The notes under the pieces are model-generated. The model was not told where the DNA came from and did no database searches. It saw nothing but the letters and a program-made list of their open reading frames with translations. From a bacterium (GTDB lineage Bacteria > Desulfobacterota > Binatia > DP-6): 64,000 bases of DNA. Made by a program: the position numbers and the translations under genes. Shown in pieces: positions 32,984 through 41,176 of this stretch. Where the stretch lies: assembly GCA_026129405.1 (NCBI GenBank), contig JAHCID010000001.1, positions 1,116,001 to 1,180,000 of the forward strand. Reading direction: 5' to 3'. How positions within the stretch are numbered: position 1 is the stretch's first letter; every line of letters begins with the position of its first letter.

Positions 32984-33877
32984 ATGCGGAATCTGTTCCT
33001 GATGGGCTTGGTGGTCGTGGCGGGCGCGTGCAGCAACGCGACGGTCGACAAGCAGTCGGCACGCGCGACCGATCAGGCGCCGGAGGCGTCGCAGGTCGAG
33101 GTCGTGCGCATTCCCTACGACGCGGCGTTCCCGCGCTACGTCGTCACGGTCGAGCCGATGACCTTCGACGCCGAGGGCGGCGGCGGCGGCTCGGCGCCGA
33201 GCGTGCCCGGCCAGCGCTACGGTTGGGGGCCGTGGGGGTGGGGTCTCCTGCCCGAAGGCCCGAAGGCCGAGGCCTACAACCCGCCGCCGGCGGGCGTCAC
33301 CGGCAACGTCGGCAACGCCGTCGCCAATCAGCTGACGACCGCGCTCAGCAACGTCGGCAACGTCATCATCATCGACTACGACCACTACTTCCAGAACCGC
33401 TCGAGCCCGGCGAAGCTCGTGGACCGCAAGGCGGGCGAGGTCGGGCCGTTCGTGCTGAAGGGCTCGATCACCGAGTTCCAGGAGGTCGCCGAGGCCGAGG
33501 GCAGCGGCTCGGGCGGCTCGCTCGGTGCGCTCGGCGCGGCGGTCGGCATCGCCGGCGCCATCGCGGGCAGCTCCGAGGCGGCGATCGCCGGCACGGCGCT
33601 CGGGCTCGCCAATCCCACCTGGGACAACAAGAAGGCGAAGCGCACCGGCATGGTCGCCATGGACATCAAGATCGTGAACCCGCAGAACGGCCGCCTCGCC
33701 GGCAGCGTCGTCGCCAACGGCAGCTTCACGGCGGTGACGGCGGCGAGCGGGTTCAGCGTCTTCGGCATCGGCAAGGCGAGCAACGCGTTCGCGCAGAGCG
33801 CGCTGGGGCAGGCGAACCGGCAGGCGATGAACTCGGCGACGACGCAGATCTGGGATCGGCTGCGGATGATCCGCTGA
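32984..33877 (+). CDS. CsgG-like lipoprotein, 297 aa
   Basis: MRNLFLMGLVVVAGAC is a lipoprotein-like signal (Cys 16, lipobox imperfect). The mature part has a Gly-rich loop, then NAVANQLTTALSNVGNVIII, VLKGSITEFQEVAE, a Gly/Ala-rich hydrophobic stretch (LGALGAAVGIAGAIAG) and MVAMDIKIVNPQNGRLAGSV. These match the CsgG curli-secretion fold, in which the hydrophobic hairpin joins a membrane barrel. No curli subunits are nearby, so a general role in surface assembly is inferred. ATG 32984 follows TGGAGG (32971-32976). Confidence 0.76.
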   Translation: MRNLFLMGLVVVAGACSNATVDKQSARATDQAPEASQVEVVRIPYDAAFPRYVVTVEPMTFDAEGGGGGSAPSVPGQRYGWGPWGWGLLPEGPKAEAYNPPPAGVTGNVGNAVANQLTTALSNVGNVIIIDYDHYFQNRSSPAKLVDRKAGEVGPFVLKGSITEFQEVAEAEGSGSGGSLGALGAAVGIAGAIAGSSEAAIAGTALGLANPTWDNKKAKRTGMVAMDIKIVNPQNGRLAGSVVANGSFTAVTAASGFSVFGIGKASNAFAQSALGQANRQAMNSATTQIWDRLRMIR

Positions 33878-33933
33878 GTGGCTCTTGCGCGCGGGCTCCC
33901 GTGCGCTGCTCGGGGTGGGGATGGCGTGCGGGG

Positions 33934-33963
33934 TTGCCTAGCCGGGTGGTGGGGCGTTAGGGT
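33934..33963 (+). promoter_or_regulatory. Promoter of the double methyltransferase gene
   Basis: TTGCCT, an 18-base spacer, TAGGGT. Start near 33970, with a leader of about 36 bases to ATG 34006. Confidence 0.5.
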
Positions 33964-34005
33964 TCGCGTTCGCTGCGCTGCCGCGCGGCTCCATCCCGAC
34001 GACTG

Positions 34006-35766
34006 ATGTCCGCGCCGACTGCCGACGAGCTCGAGATCCAGGGGGCCTGGGACCCGGTGCCGCTGCGGGAGCAGTGGCCGATGGGGCGGGACAACCACTT
34101 CATCATGGACCGCCTCATGCGCGTGCCGGTGGAGCAGACGCTCCTCGGGGCGTCGGGGAAGGTGCTGGAGGTGGCGGCGGCGGAGGCGGTGCACTCGTGC
34201 CGGCTCGCGGCGCAGGGGCTCGAGTGTCACGTGCTCGAGCCGTCGGAGGGGATGCTCCTGAAGGCGCGCGAGCACATGGGCGAGTTCGGCGTCGACCTGC
34301 ACCTCGTGCGCGGCATCGCCGAGGCGCTGCCCTATCCCGACCACACCTTCGACCGCGTGCTGATCGACTCGGCCATGGACCATCTCGCGGCGCCCGACAC
34401 CGGGCTGCGCGAGATGATCCGCGTGCTCAAGCCCGACGGCCGCTTCGTCGTGAGCTTCGTCAACTACGGCAGCCTCGCGGTGCGCCTCAGCCGTGCGGTC
34501 TACCGGCTCGAGCGCACGGTGAGCCCGCGCGCGCTCGAGGAGAAGCGCTTCTGGGACACGCCGGTGCCGTACGAGCATACGTTCGAGTGCACGTACAAGA
34601 ACATCGGCCGGCTGTGCGGCCAGTACCTCGAGTTCGAGCGCGCCGTCGGCGTATCGATGCTGTGGGGCACGCCCGGCTGGTCGCGCTTCCTCGAGCGGCT
34701 GCACTGGAACCGCGCGATGAAGACGCTCGACACGCTCGACAAGGTCGCCCGCCGCATGCCTGGGCTCGCCGACTTCGTCCTCATGGTGTGGCGTCCGCGC
34801 ACGGGCGACGACACGATCGGCCTCGGCCTGCGCACCATGCCGCCCCTCGCGCGCGTCACCGCCGCCCGCCCCGCGCTGCCGCCGCGTCGTGTGGAGACGA
34901 TGCGCGTGACGCCGGCCGATCCGATCTACCAGCGTCGCACCCGCGAGGATCTCGAGTGGGAGGCGAGCTGGGGCTACGCACCGATCGTCGCCGCGCGCAT
35001 CCGCGCCGCGAAGCCCTGGGCCAACCGCGCGCTCACCGGTGACGCCGCGCGCTCGTGGCTCGACGACATGGCCGCGCGCGGCCCGTTCGAGCGCGCGCTC
35101 CTGGTCGGCGGCGAGGACGAGGACGAGGCGGAGACGTGGCTGCGCGCCGGCGGCAGCGAGTCGCTGCACGTCGTCGATTCGAGCCCGGCGCGCATCGCGC
35201 GCCTGCGTACGCGGCTCGCCGCGCGCGCACACCGCGTCCGCTTCCTCCAGCAGGACCTCAACTTCCTCGAGCTGCACCGGCGCCACTACGACGTCGTGCT
35301 GCTCGCGGGCGGCCTCTCGCGCGTGCTGAACCTCGAGTTCGTGCTCGACGAGGTGGCGCTGGCGCTCCGCCCGGGCGGGCTTCTGGGCATCGGCTGCTAC
35401 GTCGGCGAGCGCCGGCAGGCGTACGCGCCGGCACGGCTCGCGCTGGTGGGCCAGGCGCTGCGCGAGATACCGGAGCGCTTCCGCCACGGCACCACCGCGA
35501 TCGAGGCGAGCGATCCGGAGCAGATCGCCCCGTTCCGCGCCGCGCGCTCCGACGAGATCGTCGCCGCCGCGCGGGCGCGTTTCGACGTCGTGCAGGAAAC
35601 GTACGCCGGACGCCTGTTCCCGCTGCTCGTCCACCTCGACGTCGCGGCCATCGAGCGCGAGGCGCCCGAGCTGCTCGAGCGGTTGCACGCGCGTGAGCAG
35701 GCGCTGGCGTCCGATCCGGCGGCGACGCCGTGCTCGGCGTACCTCGTGCTGCGCAAGCGCGGCTGA
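34006..35766 (+). CDS. Two-domain methyltransferase-like protein, 586 aa
   Basis: Two Rossmann methyltransferase-type domains in tandem. Domain 1 (about 40-265) has KVLEVAAAEAVHSCRLA, LVRGIAEALPYPDHTFDRVL and MIRVLKPDGRFVVSF, class I motifs I, II and post-IV. Motif I lacks the Gly-x-Gly. Domain 2 (about 330-560) has ALLVGGEDEDEAETWLRAGG, DVVLLAGGLSRVLNLEF and LALRPGGLLGIGCYVG. One domain may be catalytic and the other regulatory. Substrate unknown. The next gene begins 12 bases after the stop, so they form an operon. Confidence 0.8.
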   Translation: MSAPTADELEIQGAWDPVPLREQWPMGRDNHFIMDRLMRVPVEQTLLGASGKVLEVAAAEAVHSCRLAAQGLECHVLEPSEGMLLKAREHMGEFGVDLHLVRGIAEALPYPDHTFDRVLIDSAMDHLAAPDTGLREMIRVLKPDGRFVVSFVNYGSLAVRLSRAVYRLERTVSPRALEEKRFWDTPVPYEHTFECTYKNIGRLCGQYLEFERAVGVSMLWGTPGWSRFLERLHWNRAMKTLDTLDKVARRMPGLADFVLMVWRPRTGDDTIGLGLRTMPPLARVTAARPALPPRRVETMRVTPADPIYQRRTREDLEWEASWGYAPIVAARIRAAKPWANRALTGDAARSWLDDMAARGPFERALLVGGEDEDEAETWLRAGGSESLHVVDSSPARIARLRTRLAARAHRVRFLQQDLNFLELHRRHYDVVLLAGGLSRVLNLEFVLDEVALALRPGGLLGIGCYVGERRQAYAPARLALVGQALREIPERFRHGTTAIEASDPEQIAPFRAARSDEIVAAARARFDVVQETYAGRLFPLLVHLDVAAIEREAPELLERLHAREQALASDPAATPCSAYLVLRKRG

Positions 35767-35777
35767 CGGAGCCCCGC

Positions 35778-36620
35778 GTGCGCGGCCTGCACCTGCGCCT
35801 CTCGCCGGCCCTGTGGAGCGCCCTCGAGGCGCGCCGGCGCGAGACGGGCGAGCCGCTCGAGCACATCGTGCGCAGCGCGCTCGCCGAGCACCTCGGCCTC
35901 GGCCAGCACACGCTGTTCCAGGTGTCGACCTCGACGGCGCTCGTCGAGGGCATCTACCGCGGTGCGGTGACGATCGGCGAGCTGCGCCGCCACGGCGACT
36001 TCGGCCTCGGCACGTTCGAGGGCATCGACGGCGAGATGGTCGTCGTCGACGGCGGCTTCTGGCAGGTGCGCTCCGACGGCACCGTCCACGCGGCGGGCGA
36101 CGACGCGTCGAGCCCGTTCGCGGTCGTGACGCACTTCCGCCCCGCGCGGACGCGGACGCTCGCCGCCGCGCCCGACCTCGCGTCGCTCCTCGCCGCCTTC
36201 GACGCCCTGCGCGACTCCGCGAACCTCTTCTATGCGCTGCGCGTCCGTGGCCGCTTCGCGCACGCACACACGCGCGCGATGTGTCGCACGGCCGAGGGCG
36301 TGTCGCTGGCCGAGGCCGCGGCGCACCAGCCCGAGTTCCACCTGCGCGACGTCGTGGGTACCGCGGTCGGCTTCTGGTCGCCGGCCTACGCGAAGGCGTT
36401 CGAGGTGCCCGGCTACCACCTGCACTTCATCACCGACGAGCACACGGCCGGCGGCCATCTGCTCGGTGCCGTCGCCGCCGGTCCGCTCGAGCTCGCGGTG
36501 CAGCGGCTCGACGACCTGCGTGTGGCGCTGCCGGCGAACGAGGCGTTCCTGCGCGCCGATCTGTCGCACGACCCCGCCGCCGCGCTCGACGCCGCCGAGC
36601 ACGCCAAGCCGGGACGCTAG
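35778..36620 (+). CDS. budA: Acetolactate decarboxylase with an N-terminal ribbon-helix-helix segment, 280 aa
   Basis: Residues about 50-270 are acetolactate decarboxylase, which makes acetoin from acetolactate: HTLFQVSTSTALVEGIYRGA, GTFEGIDGEMVVVDGGFWQV, the GRFAHAHTR zinc region and PGYHLHFITDEHTAGGHLL with zinc His. Residues 3-40 (LHLRLSPALWSALEARRRET then EHIVRSALAEHL) form a strand-helix-helix of the CopG/Arc type. GTG 35778 is fixed by GGAG at 35768-35771 and no later start exists before the conserved core, so the fusion is real in this sequence. Downstream of the methyltransferase. The stop shares bases with the convergent gene's stop (CTAG). Confidence 0.87.
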   Translation: MRGLHLRLSPALWSALEARRRETGEPLEHIVRSALAEHLGLGQHTLFQVSTSTALVEGIYRGAVTIGELRRHGDFGLGTFEGIDGEMVVVDGGFWQVRSDGTVHAAGDDASSPFAVVTHFRPARTRTLAAAPDLASLLAAFDALRDSANLFYALRVRGRFAHAHTRAMCRTAEGVSLAEAAAHQPEFHLRDVVGTAVGFWSPAYAKAFEVPGYHLHFITDEHTAGGHLLGAVAAGPLELAVQRLDDLRVALPANEAFLRADLSHDPAAALDAAEHAKPGR

Positions 36621-37240
36621 CGCCACCGCCGGCCGGGGCGCGCCGCGGCGCCCGCCGCCACGCCCCGTGACGCCCACCAGCCGAGCAGCAGCTCCCAGAT
36701 GCCCTGGAGCGTGAAGTAGATCGTGCCCGAGGCGATCGGCTTGTAGGGGTATTCCGGCCACTCGCCGCCGGTCGTCATGCCCTGGGCCGCGATCACCTCC
36801 GGGGTGATGCCGAGCGGCGGGACGTCGGCCGTCACGCCGACGAGGACGCTGAACAGGTAGAACACGACGCTCGCCGCCCACGACGCCATCACCGGATCGA
36901 TCGCGCTTGCGTCCGGCGCCGGCCCCATGAGCAGCGGCGTCATGCGGTTCAGCGTCAGCAGCACCATCGCCTGCACCGGCCACCAGCTACCCATGCCGAC
37001 GGCGAAGCCGGCGGCGAAGAGGCCGTACACGAGCGTCAGACCGAGCAGCATGAGGATGCGCGTGCTGCGCTTGCCGTCGCCGTGGACGATGGCGCCCATG
37101 AACCCCGCCGAGTGCACCACGAGGAACTCGAGCAGCATCACCATGACGAGGCTGGTCACCATCTTCTCGCCGAAGAAGGTCGGGTCGATCCAGGTGATGA
37201 GGAAGACGGCGGCCACCCCGAAGTCGGGCAGCGCGACCAT
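36617..37240 (-). CDS. Integral membrane protein of unknown function, about 207 aa
   Basis: About five hydrophobic segments: GVAAVFLITWIDP, MVTSLVMVMLLEFLVVHSAG, ILMLLGLTLVYGLFAAGFAV, WPVQAMVLLTLNRMTPLL and WAASVVFYLFSVLVGV, then a periplasmic or cytosolic loop and a last amphipathic helix. I do not recognise the family. ATG 37240 is the conservative start; GTG 37261, just after the RluA-like stop at 37267, would add seven residues. Last gene of a minus-strand run with the RluA-like, small exported and enoyl-CoA hydratase genes. Confidence 0.65.
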   Translation of the reverse strand: MVALPDFGVAAVFLITWIDPTFFGEKMVTSLVMVMLLEFLVVHSAGFMGAIVHGDGKRSTRILMLLGLTLVYGLFAAGFAVGMGSWWPVQAMVLLTLNRMTPLLMGPAPDASAIDPVMASWAASVVFYLFSVLVGVTADVPPLGITPEVIAAQGMTTGGEWPEYPYKPIASGTIYFTLQGIWELLLGWWASRGVAAGAAARPGRRWR

Positions 37241-37266
37241 CGAGGGGACGAGGGTGCGCACGGCGG

Positions 37267-38151
37267 TCAGACGCGGAGCGCGCGCGGCGGTGCGCACTCG
37301 ACGACGACGGGCCGCCCGTCGGCCGGATGCGGGAAGGCGAGGCGGATCGCGTGCAGCAGGTAGCCGCCGTCGCCGGGGAGGGCCGTCGCGTCGGGAGGCG
37401 GGACGCCGCCCGTTCCGTAGAGCGGATCGCCGACGAGGGGATGGCCGGCGGCGGCGCAGTGGATGCGGATCTGATGCGGCCGGCCGGTGGCGATGGCGAT
37501 GCCGACGACGGTGCCGGCGTCGCGGTGTCGCAGCGGCCGGAGCTCGGTGCGCGCGGCGCGGCCGCCGGGGTCGGCGGCGTGGACACGGCCGAGCCGCGGA
37601 TGCGGCCTCGAGCCGATCGGTACGTCGATCGCGAGCGCCGCCGCCAGGTCGCCGCGCACCAGCGCGCGATAGTCACGCTCGACGGCGCCCTCGCGCCAGC
37701 AGCGCGCGAGCTGCCGCCGGGCGCGGTCGGAGCGCGCGAACATGACCAGGCCCGAGGTGCCGCGGCCCAGCCGGTGCACGGGCGTGGCCTCGGGAAAGCG
37801 CCGCTGGACGCACGTCTGGAGCGTGTGCGCGAGGAAGCCGCCGGCGGGCGCCGTCGGCAGGCCGGCCGGCTTCGCCACGACCAGCAGATCGGCGTCGGCC
37901 GCGAGCACGGCGAAGCCGAGCGGGACGGGCGGCTCGATCCAGGGCGGGCGCCGCCAGGTCAGCTCCTGTCCGGGACGGAGGCGGGCGTCCGGGGCGGTCG
38001 GCGCTCCGTCGAGCTCGACGCGCCCCTCGGCGATCCGACGCCGCCACTCGTCGGCCGTCGAATGGGCGTAGCGGGCGGCCAGCCAGGCGTCGACGCGCAC
38101 GCCGGCGGCCGCCGGCCGGATGCGCTCGCGATAGACGAAGCCGGCGTTCAC
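37267..38151 (-). CDS. RluA-family pseudouridine synthase-like protein lacking the usual catalytic Asp, 294 aa
   Basis: An S4-like N-terminal part (VDAWLAARYAHSTADEWRRR, IAEGRVELDG) is followed by the RluA catalytic domain: LLVVAKPAGLPTAPAGG, the motif II site, RDYRALVRGDL and GRPHQIRIHCAAAGHPLVGD, with LHAIRLAFPHP near the end. The motif normally written HRLDxxTSG reads HRLGRGTSGLV here, and the codon is clearly GGC. The catalytic Asp is thus missing, and it may bind RNA without modifying it or belong to a divergent subgroup. GTG 38151 overlaps the stop of the small gene upstream (GTGA). Confidence 0.84.
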   Translation of the reverse strand: MNAGFVYRERIRPAAAGVRVDAWLAARYAHSTADEWRRRIAEGRVELDGAPTAPDARLRPGQELTWRRPPWIEPPVPLGFAVLAADADLLVVAKPAGLPTAPAGGFLAHTLQTCVQRRFPEATPVHRLGRGTSGLVMFARSDRARRQLARCWREGAVERDYRALVRGDLAAALAIDVPIGSRPHPRLGRVHAADPGGRAARTELRPLRHRDAGTVVGIAIATGRPHQIRIHCAAAGHPLVGDPLYGTGGVPPPDATALPGDGGYLLHAIRLAFPHPADGRPVVVECAPPRALRV

Positions 38152-38390
38152 TCCGGCGGCATCGCCTCCTTGGCCTTCTTGAACGCCTCCTCGGCTTCCT
38201 CCTGGAGCCCGTTCTTGAGGGCCTCGTCGCCCTGCTTGAAGTACTCGGCGGCCGGGCCGAGATCCTTGCCCTCCGCCTGCGCCTTCTTGATGCGCGGCAG
38301 GAGCTCCTTCTTGAGCTCGATGGCGGTCTGGGCGGCCGCCGCGCCCGCGAGCGCGGCGAGCAGGGTGAGGGCGAGGGTGAAGCGGCGCAT
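38148..38390 (-). CDS. Small exported helical protein, 80 aa
   Basis: A signal peptide (MRRFTLALTLLAALAGAAAA) precedes a 60-residue Lys/Glu/Ala-rich mature part (IELKKELLPRIKKAQAEGKD, LQEEAEEAFKKAKEAMPPE) that should be helical, with a TPR-like look. GGAGGA at 38399-38404 serves ATG 38390. Coupled to the RluA-like gene by GTGA. Function unknown. Confidence 0.75.
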   Translation of the reverse strand: MRRFTLALTLLAALAGAAAAQTAIELKKELLPRIKKAQAEGKDLGPAAEYFKQGDEALKNGLQEEAEEAFKKAKEAMPPE

Positions 38391-38422
38391 GACGAGGGTC
38401 CTCCTGGCGCGGGCTCTTAGCG

Positions 38423-38441
38423 CCGGCCCCCAGAGCCGGCA
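38423..38441 (-). terminator. Possible hairpin between the hydratase and the small exported gene
   Basis: GCCGGC, seven bases, GCCGGC. Only six base pairs and no T tract, 16 bases past the hydratase stop. Weak. Confidence 0.3.
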
Positions 38442-38456
38442 AGACCCATTCCCGGC

Positions 38457-39260
38457 CTAGTCCTCGTAGCGCGGCGGCCGCTTCTGGCGGCGCGCCGTGA
38501 TCGCCTCCTGGAGGTTCTGGGTCGTCATGCGGACGAGGAGCTGGTTGCGGTTCTCGAGGTCGATGGCCGCCTCGAGGCTGCCCACCTCCAGGTTCGACCA
38601 CAGCGTCTTCTTCGTCATCGCGAGGCCGTGCGGGCTGTAGCCGCACATCTGCTCGGCGAGGGCGAGCGCCGCGTCGCGCAGCTCCGCCTCGGGGACGACG
38701 CGCGACACCAGGCCGAGCCGCAGCGCCTCGTCGGCGAGCACCTCGCGCCCGGAGAGGATGAGGTCCCACGCGTGCGCCGCCCCGATGAGCCGGGGCAGCA
38801 GCCAGCTGATGCCCAGCTCGGTGCCGGTGAGGCCGTTGTTGATGCCGGCGTTGCGGAAGCGGGCGGCGGCGTCGGCGATGCGGATGTCGCCGCCGAGCGC
38901 CAGACAGAGGCCGCCGCCGTAGGCGGGGCCGTTCACCGCCGTGATCACCGGCTGCGGCAGGCTGCGCAGCGTCGGCACCAGGTTCGAGAACGTCTCCATC
39001 GCGCGGATCGCGATGCGCGACATCGGCAGGCCGTCGCAGCCGGGCGGCATGCCGTGGTCCTCGAGGTCGAGGCCCGAGCAGAAGCCGCGCCCGGCGCCGG
39101 CCAGGATCACGACCCAGACGTCGTTCTCGCCGCGCAGCCCCGCCAGTGCCTCGAGGAGCGGCACGACGGTGTCGAACGAGAGCGCGTTCAGGCGCTCCGG
39201 CCGGTTGAGCTCGACGACCGCCACGTGCGGCCGCGGCCGCGTGACCTCGACCAGGGCCAC
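38457..39260 (-). CDS. Enoyl-CoA hydratase/isomerase family protein, 267 aa
   Basis: Crotonase-fold enzyme acting on enoyl-CoA in fatty acid breakdown. N-terminal VAVVELNRPERLNALSFDT, the oxyanion-hole GAGRGFCSGLDL and NGPAYGGGLCLALGGDIRIA, and GTELGISWLLPRLIG, where the second catalytic Glu is expected, are visible. The GTG start follows the MAPEG stop after six bases, so they are co-transcribed. Its CoA substrate may overlap with those of the ligase at 13888 and CoA transferase at 28260. Confidence 0.91.
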   Translation of the reverse strand: MALVEVTRPRPHVAVVELNRPERLNALSFDTVVPLLEALAGLRGENDVWVVILAGAGRGFCSGLDLEDHGMPPGCDGLPMSRIAIRAMETFSNLVPTLRSLPQPVITAVNGPAYGGGLCLALGGDIRIADAAARFRNAGINNGLTGTELGISWLLPRLIGAAHAWDLILSGREVLADEALRLGLVSRVVPEAELRDAALALAEQMCGYSPHGLAMTKKTLWSNLEVGSLEAAIDLENRNQLLVRMTTQNLQEAITARRQKRPPRYED

Positions 39261-39266
39261 GAGGGT

Positions 39267-39656
39267 CTACCGCGCGAGCCGCAGGAGCAGCGCGATCACG
39301 ACCAGGACCGCCATCCAGATCTCGACGAGGAAGGTCAGCAGCGATCCGACCGCCCGCTTGCTCGCCTCCCGCGCGTAGCCGACGGCGTAGAGCAGCCGGG
39401 CGACGACGAAGATGATGCCGATCACCACCGCCTGTCGTTGGTCGACCGCCGTCGCGTACAGGAGGAAGAGCGGCATGAAGACCACCAGATGCTCGATGCT
39501 GTTCTGGTGGACGCGGTTGAGCCGCTCCCAGGTCGGGTGCCCCGACGTGGCCGGCGCGGGGACCCCGTATTTGCCCCGTGCCCGGCCGACGATGACGGCG
39601 AAGACGAGGACTTCGATCGTGGCCAGGGCCAGCAGAAGCAGGCATGCGTTGCTCAT
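39267..39656 (-). CDS. MAPEG-family membrane protein, 129 aa
   Basis: Four-helix membrane protein of the eicosanoid/glutathione metabolism family. ERLNRVHQNSIEHLVVFMPL and ARLLYAVGYAREASKRAVG are the conserved loop and helix. Members show glutathione transferase or peroxidase activity on lipids; in bacteria the role is often unknown. First gene of the minus-strand run to 36617 with a consensus promoter at 39666-39695 and only a nine-base leader. Confidence 0.88.
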   Translation of the reverse strand: MSNACLLLLALATIEVLVFAVIVGRARGKYGVPAPATSGHPTWERLNRVHQNSIEHLVVFMPLFLLYATAVDQRQAVVIGIIFVVARLLYAVGYAREASKRAVGSLLTFLVEIWMAVLVVIALLLRLAR

Positions 39657-39665
39657 GGCGATCGG

Positions 39666-39695
39666 GTGCTAACGCTCCCCCGGCCGGGATGTCAA
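39666..39695 (-). promoter_or_regulatory. Promoter of the MAPEG operon
   Basis: On the minus strand consensus TTGACA (39695-39690), 18 bases, TAGCAC (39671-39666), then nine bases to ATG 39656. Confidence 0.6.
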
Positions 39696-39743
39696 AGCGC
39701 GCGCGTCCTGGCCCCGTGGGCTCGCCCGGTTTATCAGGGCCCG

Positions 39744-41060
39744 ATGCGCGCACGGCTCGCCCCGACCCTCGTGGCCCTCACGATCCTCGCCGCCGGCGGA
39801 GGCGTCTCCGCCGCCGGGCCGGAGCCGGGACAGAGCCTCGACGAGGCGACTGCGGCCTCGGCCGAGGGGTTGCTCCCGCCGGAGGTCCTCGCCCGCTATG
39901 CGGCCGGGGAGTACACGAATGCGGTCGCCGCCTGGCCCCCGGGTCCGCCCTGGGAGGCCGCCTTCGCCGAGGCGTCCGGCCGCAACGCCGCCAGGCTCGG
40001 GGTGGACGAGCGGGGCACGATCGTCGAGACGGCGACCCAGAAGCCCGCCCGGGGTCTCTACGGCCTTCCGTTCCGCGTCGAGGCCGCCGATCCGCAGGCC
40101 GGCGTGAAGGCGATCTGGAACGCCTACTACGCGTTCTGGCGCATCGGCAGCAGCCACGACCTCCTGGCCCTCGACTTCGTCGGCAAGGGCGGCCTCGAGC
40201 GCCAGGCGGTGCTCGAGAGCGACATCCTCTTCTGGGAGGGCGTGCCGCCCTCACGCGCCCCGAAGGACAATCCCCTGGACCTCGCGGCGCAGCAGCGCGC
40301 GATCGTCGGCTCGCCGGCCGACCTGAACGGCACCGCCAGCCTCTCCTGGCGCTTCCGCGACGCCGACAAGCGCGACCAGGCCTGGACCTACGTCCCGGCG
40401 CTGCGCCGCGTGCGGCAGATCTCGCCGGCGAACCGCTCCGACGGCTTCCTCGGCTCCGACCTGAGCCAGGACGACGGCTCGTTCTTCGACGGCAAGCCCG
40501 AGGACTTCACCTGGAAGCTGGTCGGCGAGCGCGAGGCGCTCGTGCTCGCCGATCCGGCGAGTCTCGCGGGCAAGACCGCTCGCACGGCGCGTCCCGACGG
40601 CGGCATCGACGAGGACTGGCCGGCGGATCAGAAGGTCGTCGGCTACCAGGACCCCGCCTGGAAGGGCCTCGCGTGGGCGCCGGTCGCGCCGGTGCTGGTG
40701 CGGCGCAAGCTGTGGGTCGTCGAGGCGACGCCCAAGGATCCCTACTACCTCTTCGCCAAGATCGAGCTCGGCGTCGACCAGGAGACGTTCCAGGGCGCGA
40801 CCAGCCGCAAGTTCGACGCCCAGGGCGGGCTGCTGCGCAGCCTCCAGTTCCTCGCCTACGCGAGCCAGCCGATCGAGGCCGGGGGCGAGCAGCTGATCCT
40901 GCCGTCGTCATCGATGGGCTACGTCCTGGCCGAGAACCAGAAGGCCGGCCGCGCCACGATCGCAGGGACGGCGCCGCCCGGGCGGTCCGTGCACCAGCGC
41001 CGCGTGCCGATCGCGCCGAGCGTGTTCGCCCTCGAGCGCCTCGGCTCGACCGGCAAGTGA
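39744..41060 (+). CDS. DUF1329 exported protein, 438 aa
   Basis: A signal peptide (MRARLAPTLVALTILAAGGG to VSAAG) precedes a DUF1329 domain, a beta-rich fold akin to lipoprotein-carrier proteins. Typical pieces are TKPARGLYGLPFRV-like strands, AWTYVPALRRVRQISPANRS, DGFLGSDLSQDDGSFFDGKP and WVVEATPKDPYYLFAKIELG. In other proteobacteria, DUF1329 genes accompany RND/MMPL transporters for hydrophobic compounds; an MMPL protein occurs at 60295, not adjacent. TATCAG at 39732-39737, six bases before ATG, is a possible -10 for leaderless start. Periplasmic lipid carriage is inferred. Confidence 0.86.
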   Translation: MRARLAPTLVALTILAAGGGVSAAGPEPGQSLDEATAASAEGLLPPEVLARYAAGEYTNAVAAWPPGPPWEAAFAEASGRNAARLGVDERGTIVETATQKPARGLYGLPFRVEAADPQAGVKAIWNAYYAFWRIGSSHDLLALDFVGKGGLERQAVLESDILFWEGVPPSRAPKDNPLDLAAQQRAIVGSPADLNGTASLSWRFRDADKRDQAWTYVPALRRVRQISPANRSDGFLGSDLSQDDGSFFDGKPEDFTWKLVGEREALVLADPASLAGKTARTARPDGGIDEDWPADQKVVGYQDPAWKGLAWAPVAPVLVRRKLWVVEATPKDPYYLFAKIELGVDQETFQGATSRKFDAQGGLLRSLQFLAYASQPIEAGGEQLILPSSSMGYVLAENQKAGRATIAGTAPPGRSVHQRRVPIAPSVFALERLGSTGK

Positions 41061-41176
41061 CGCCGCCGTGCGCGCACGAGCCGACGGACCGCGGCGTCTG
41101 CCCGCGGGGCCGCCTCGGCGTGCACCCGGCGCGCACCCTTGACTCGGGGGTCTCGTCCCGGAACCTCGCCCGGGCG

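Noticed and set aside
33385-36267. A minus-strand open frame of about 960 codons opposite the methyltransferase
   Set aside because: Arg-rich shadow of a high-GC coding strand; the opposite strand has ribosome sites and recognisable domains.
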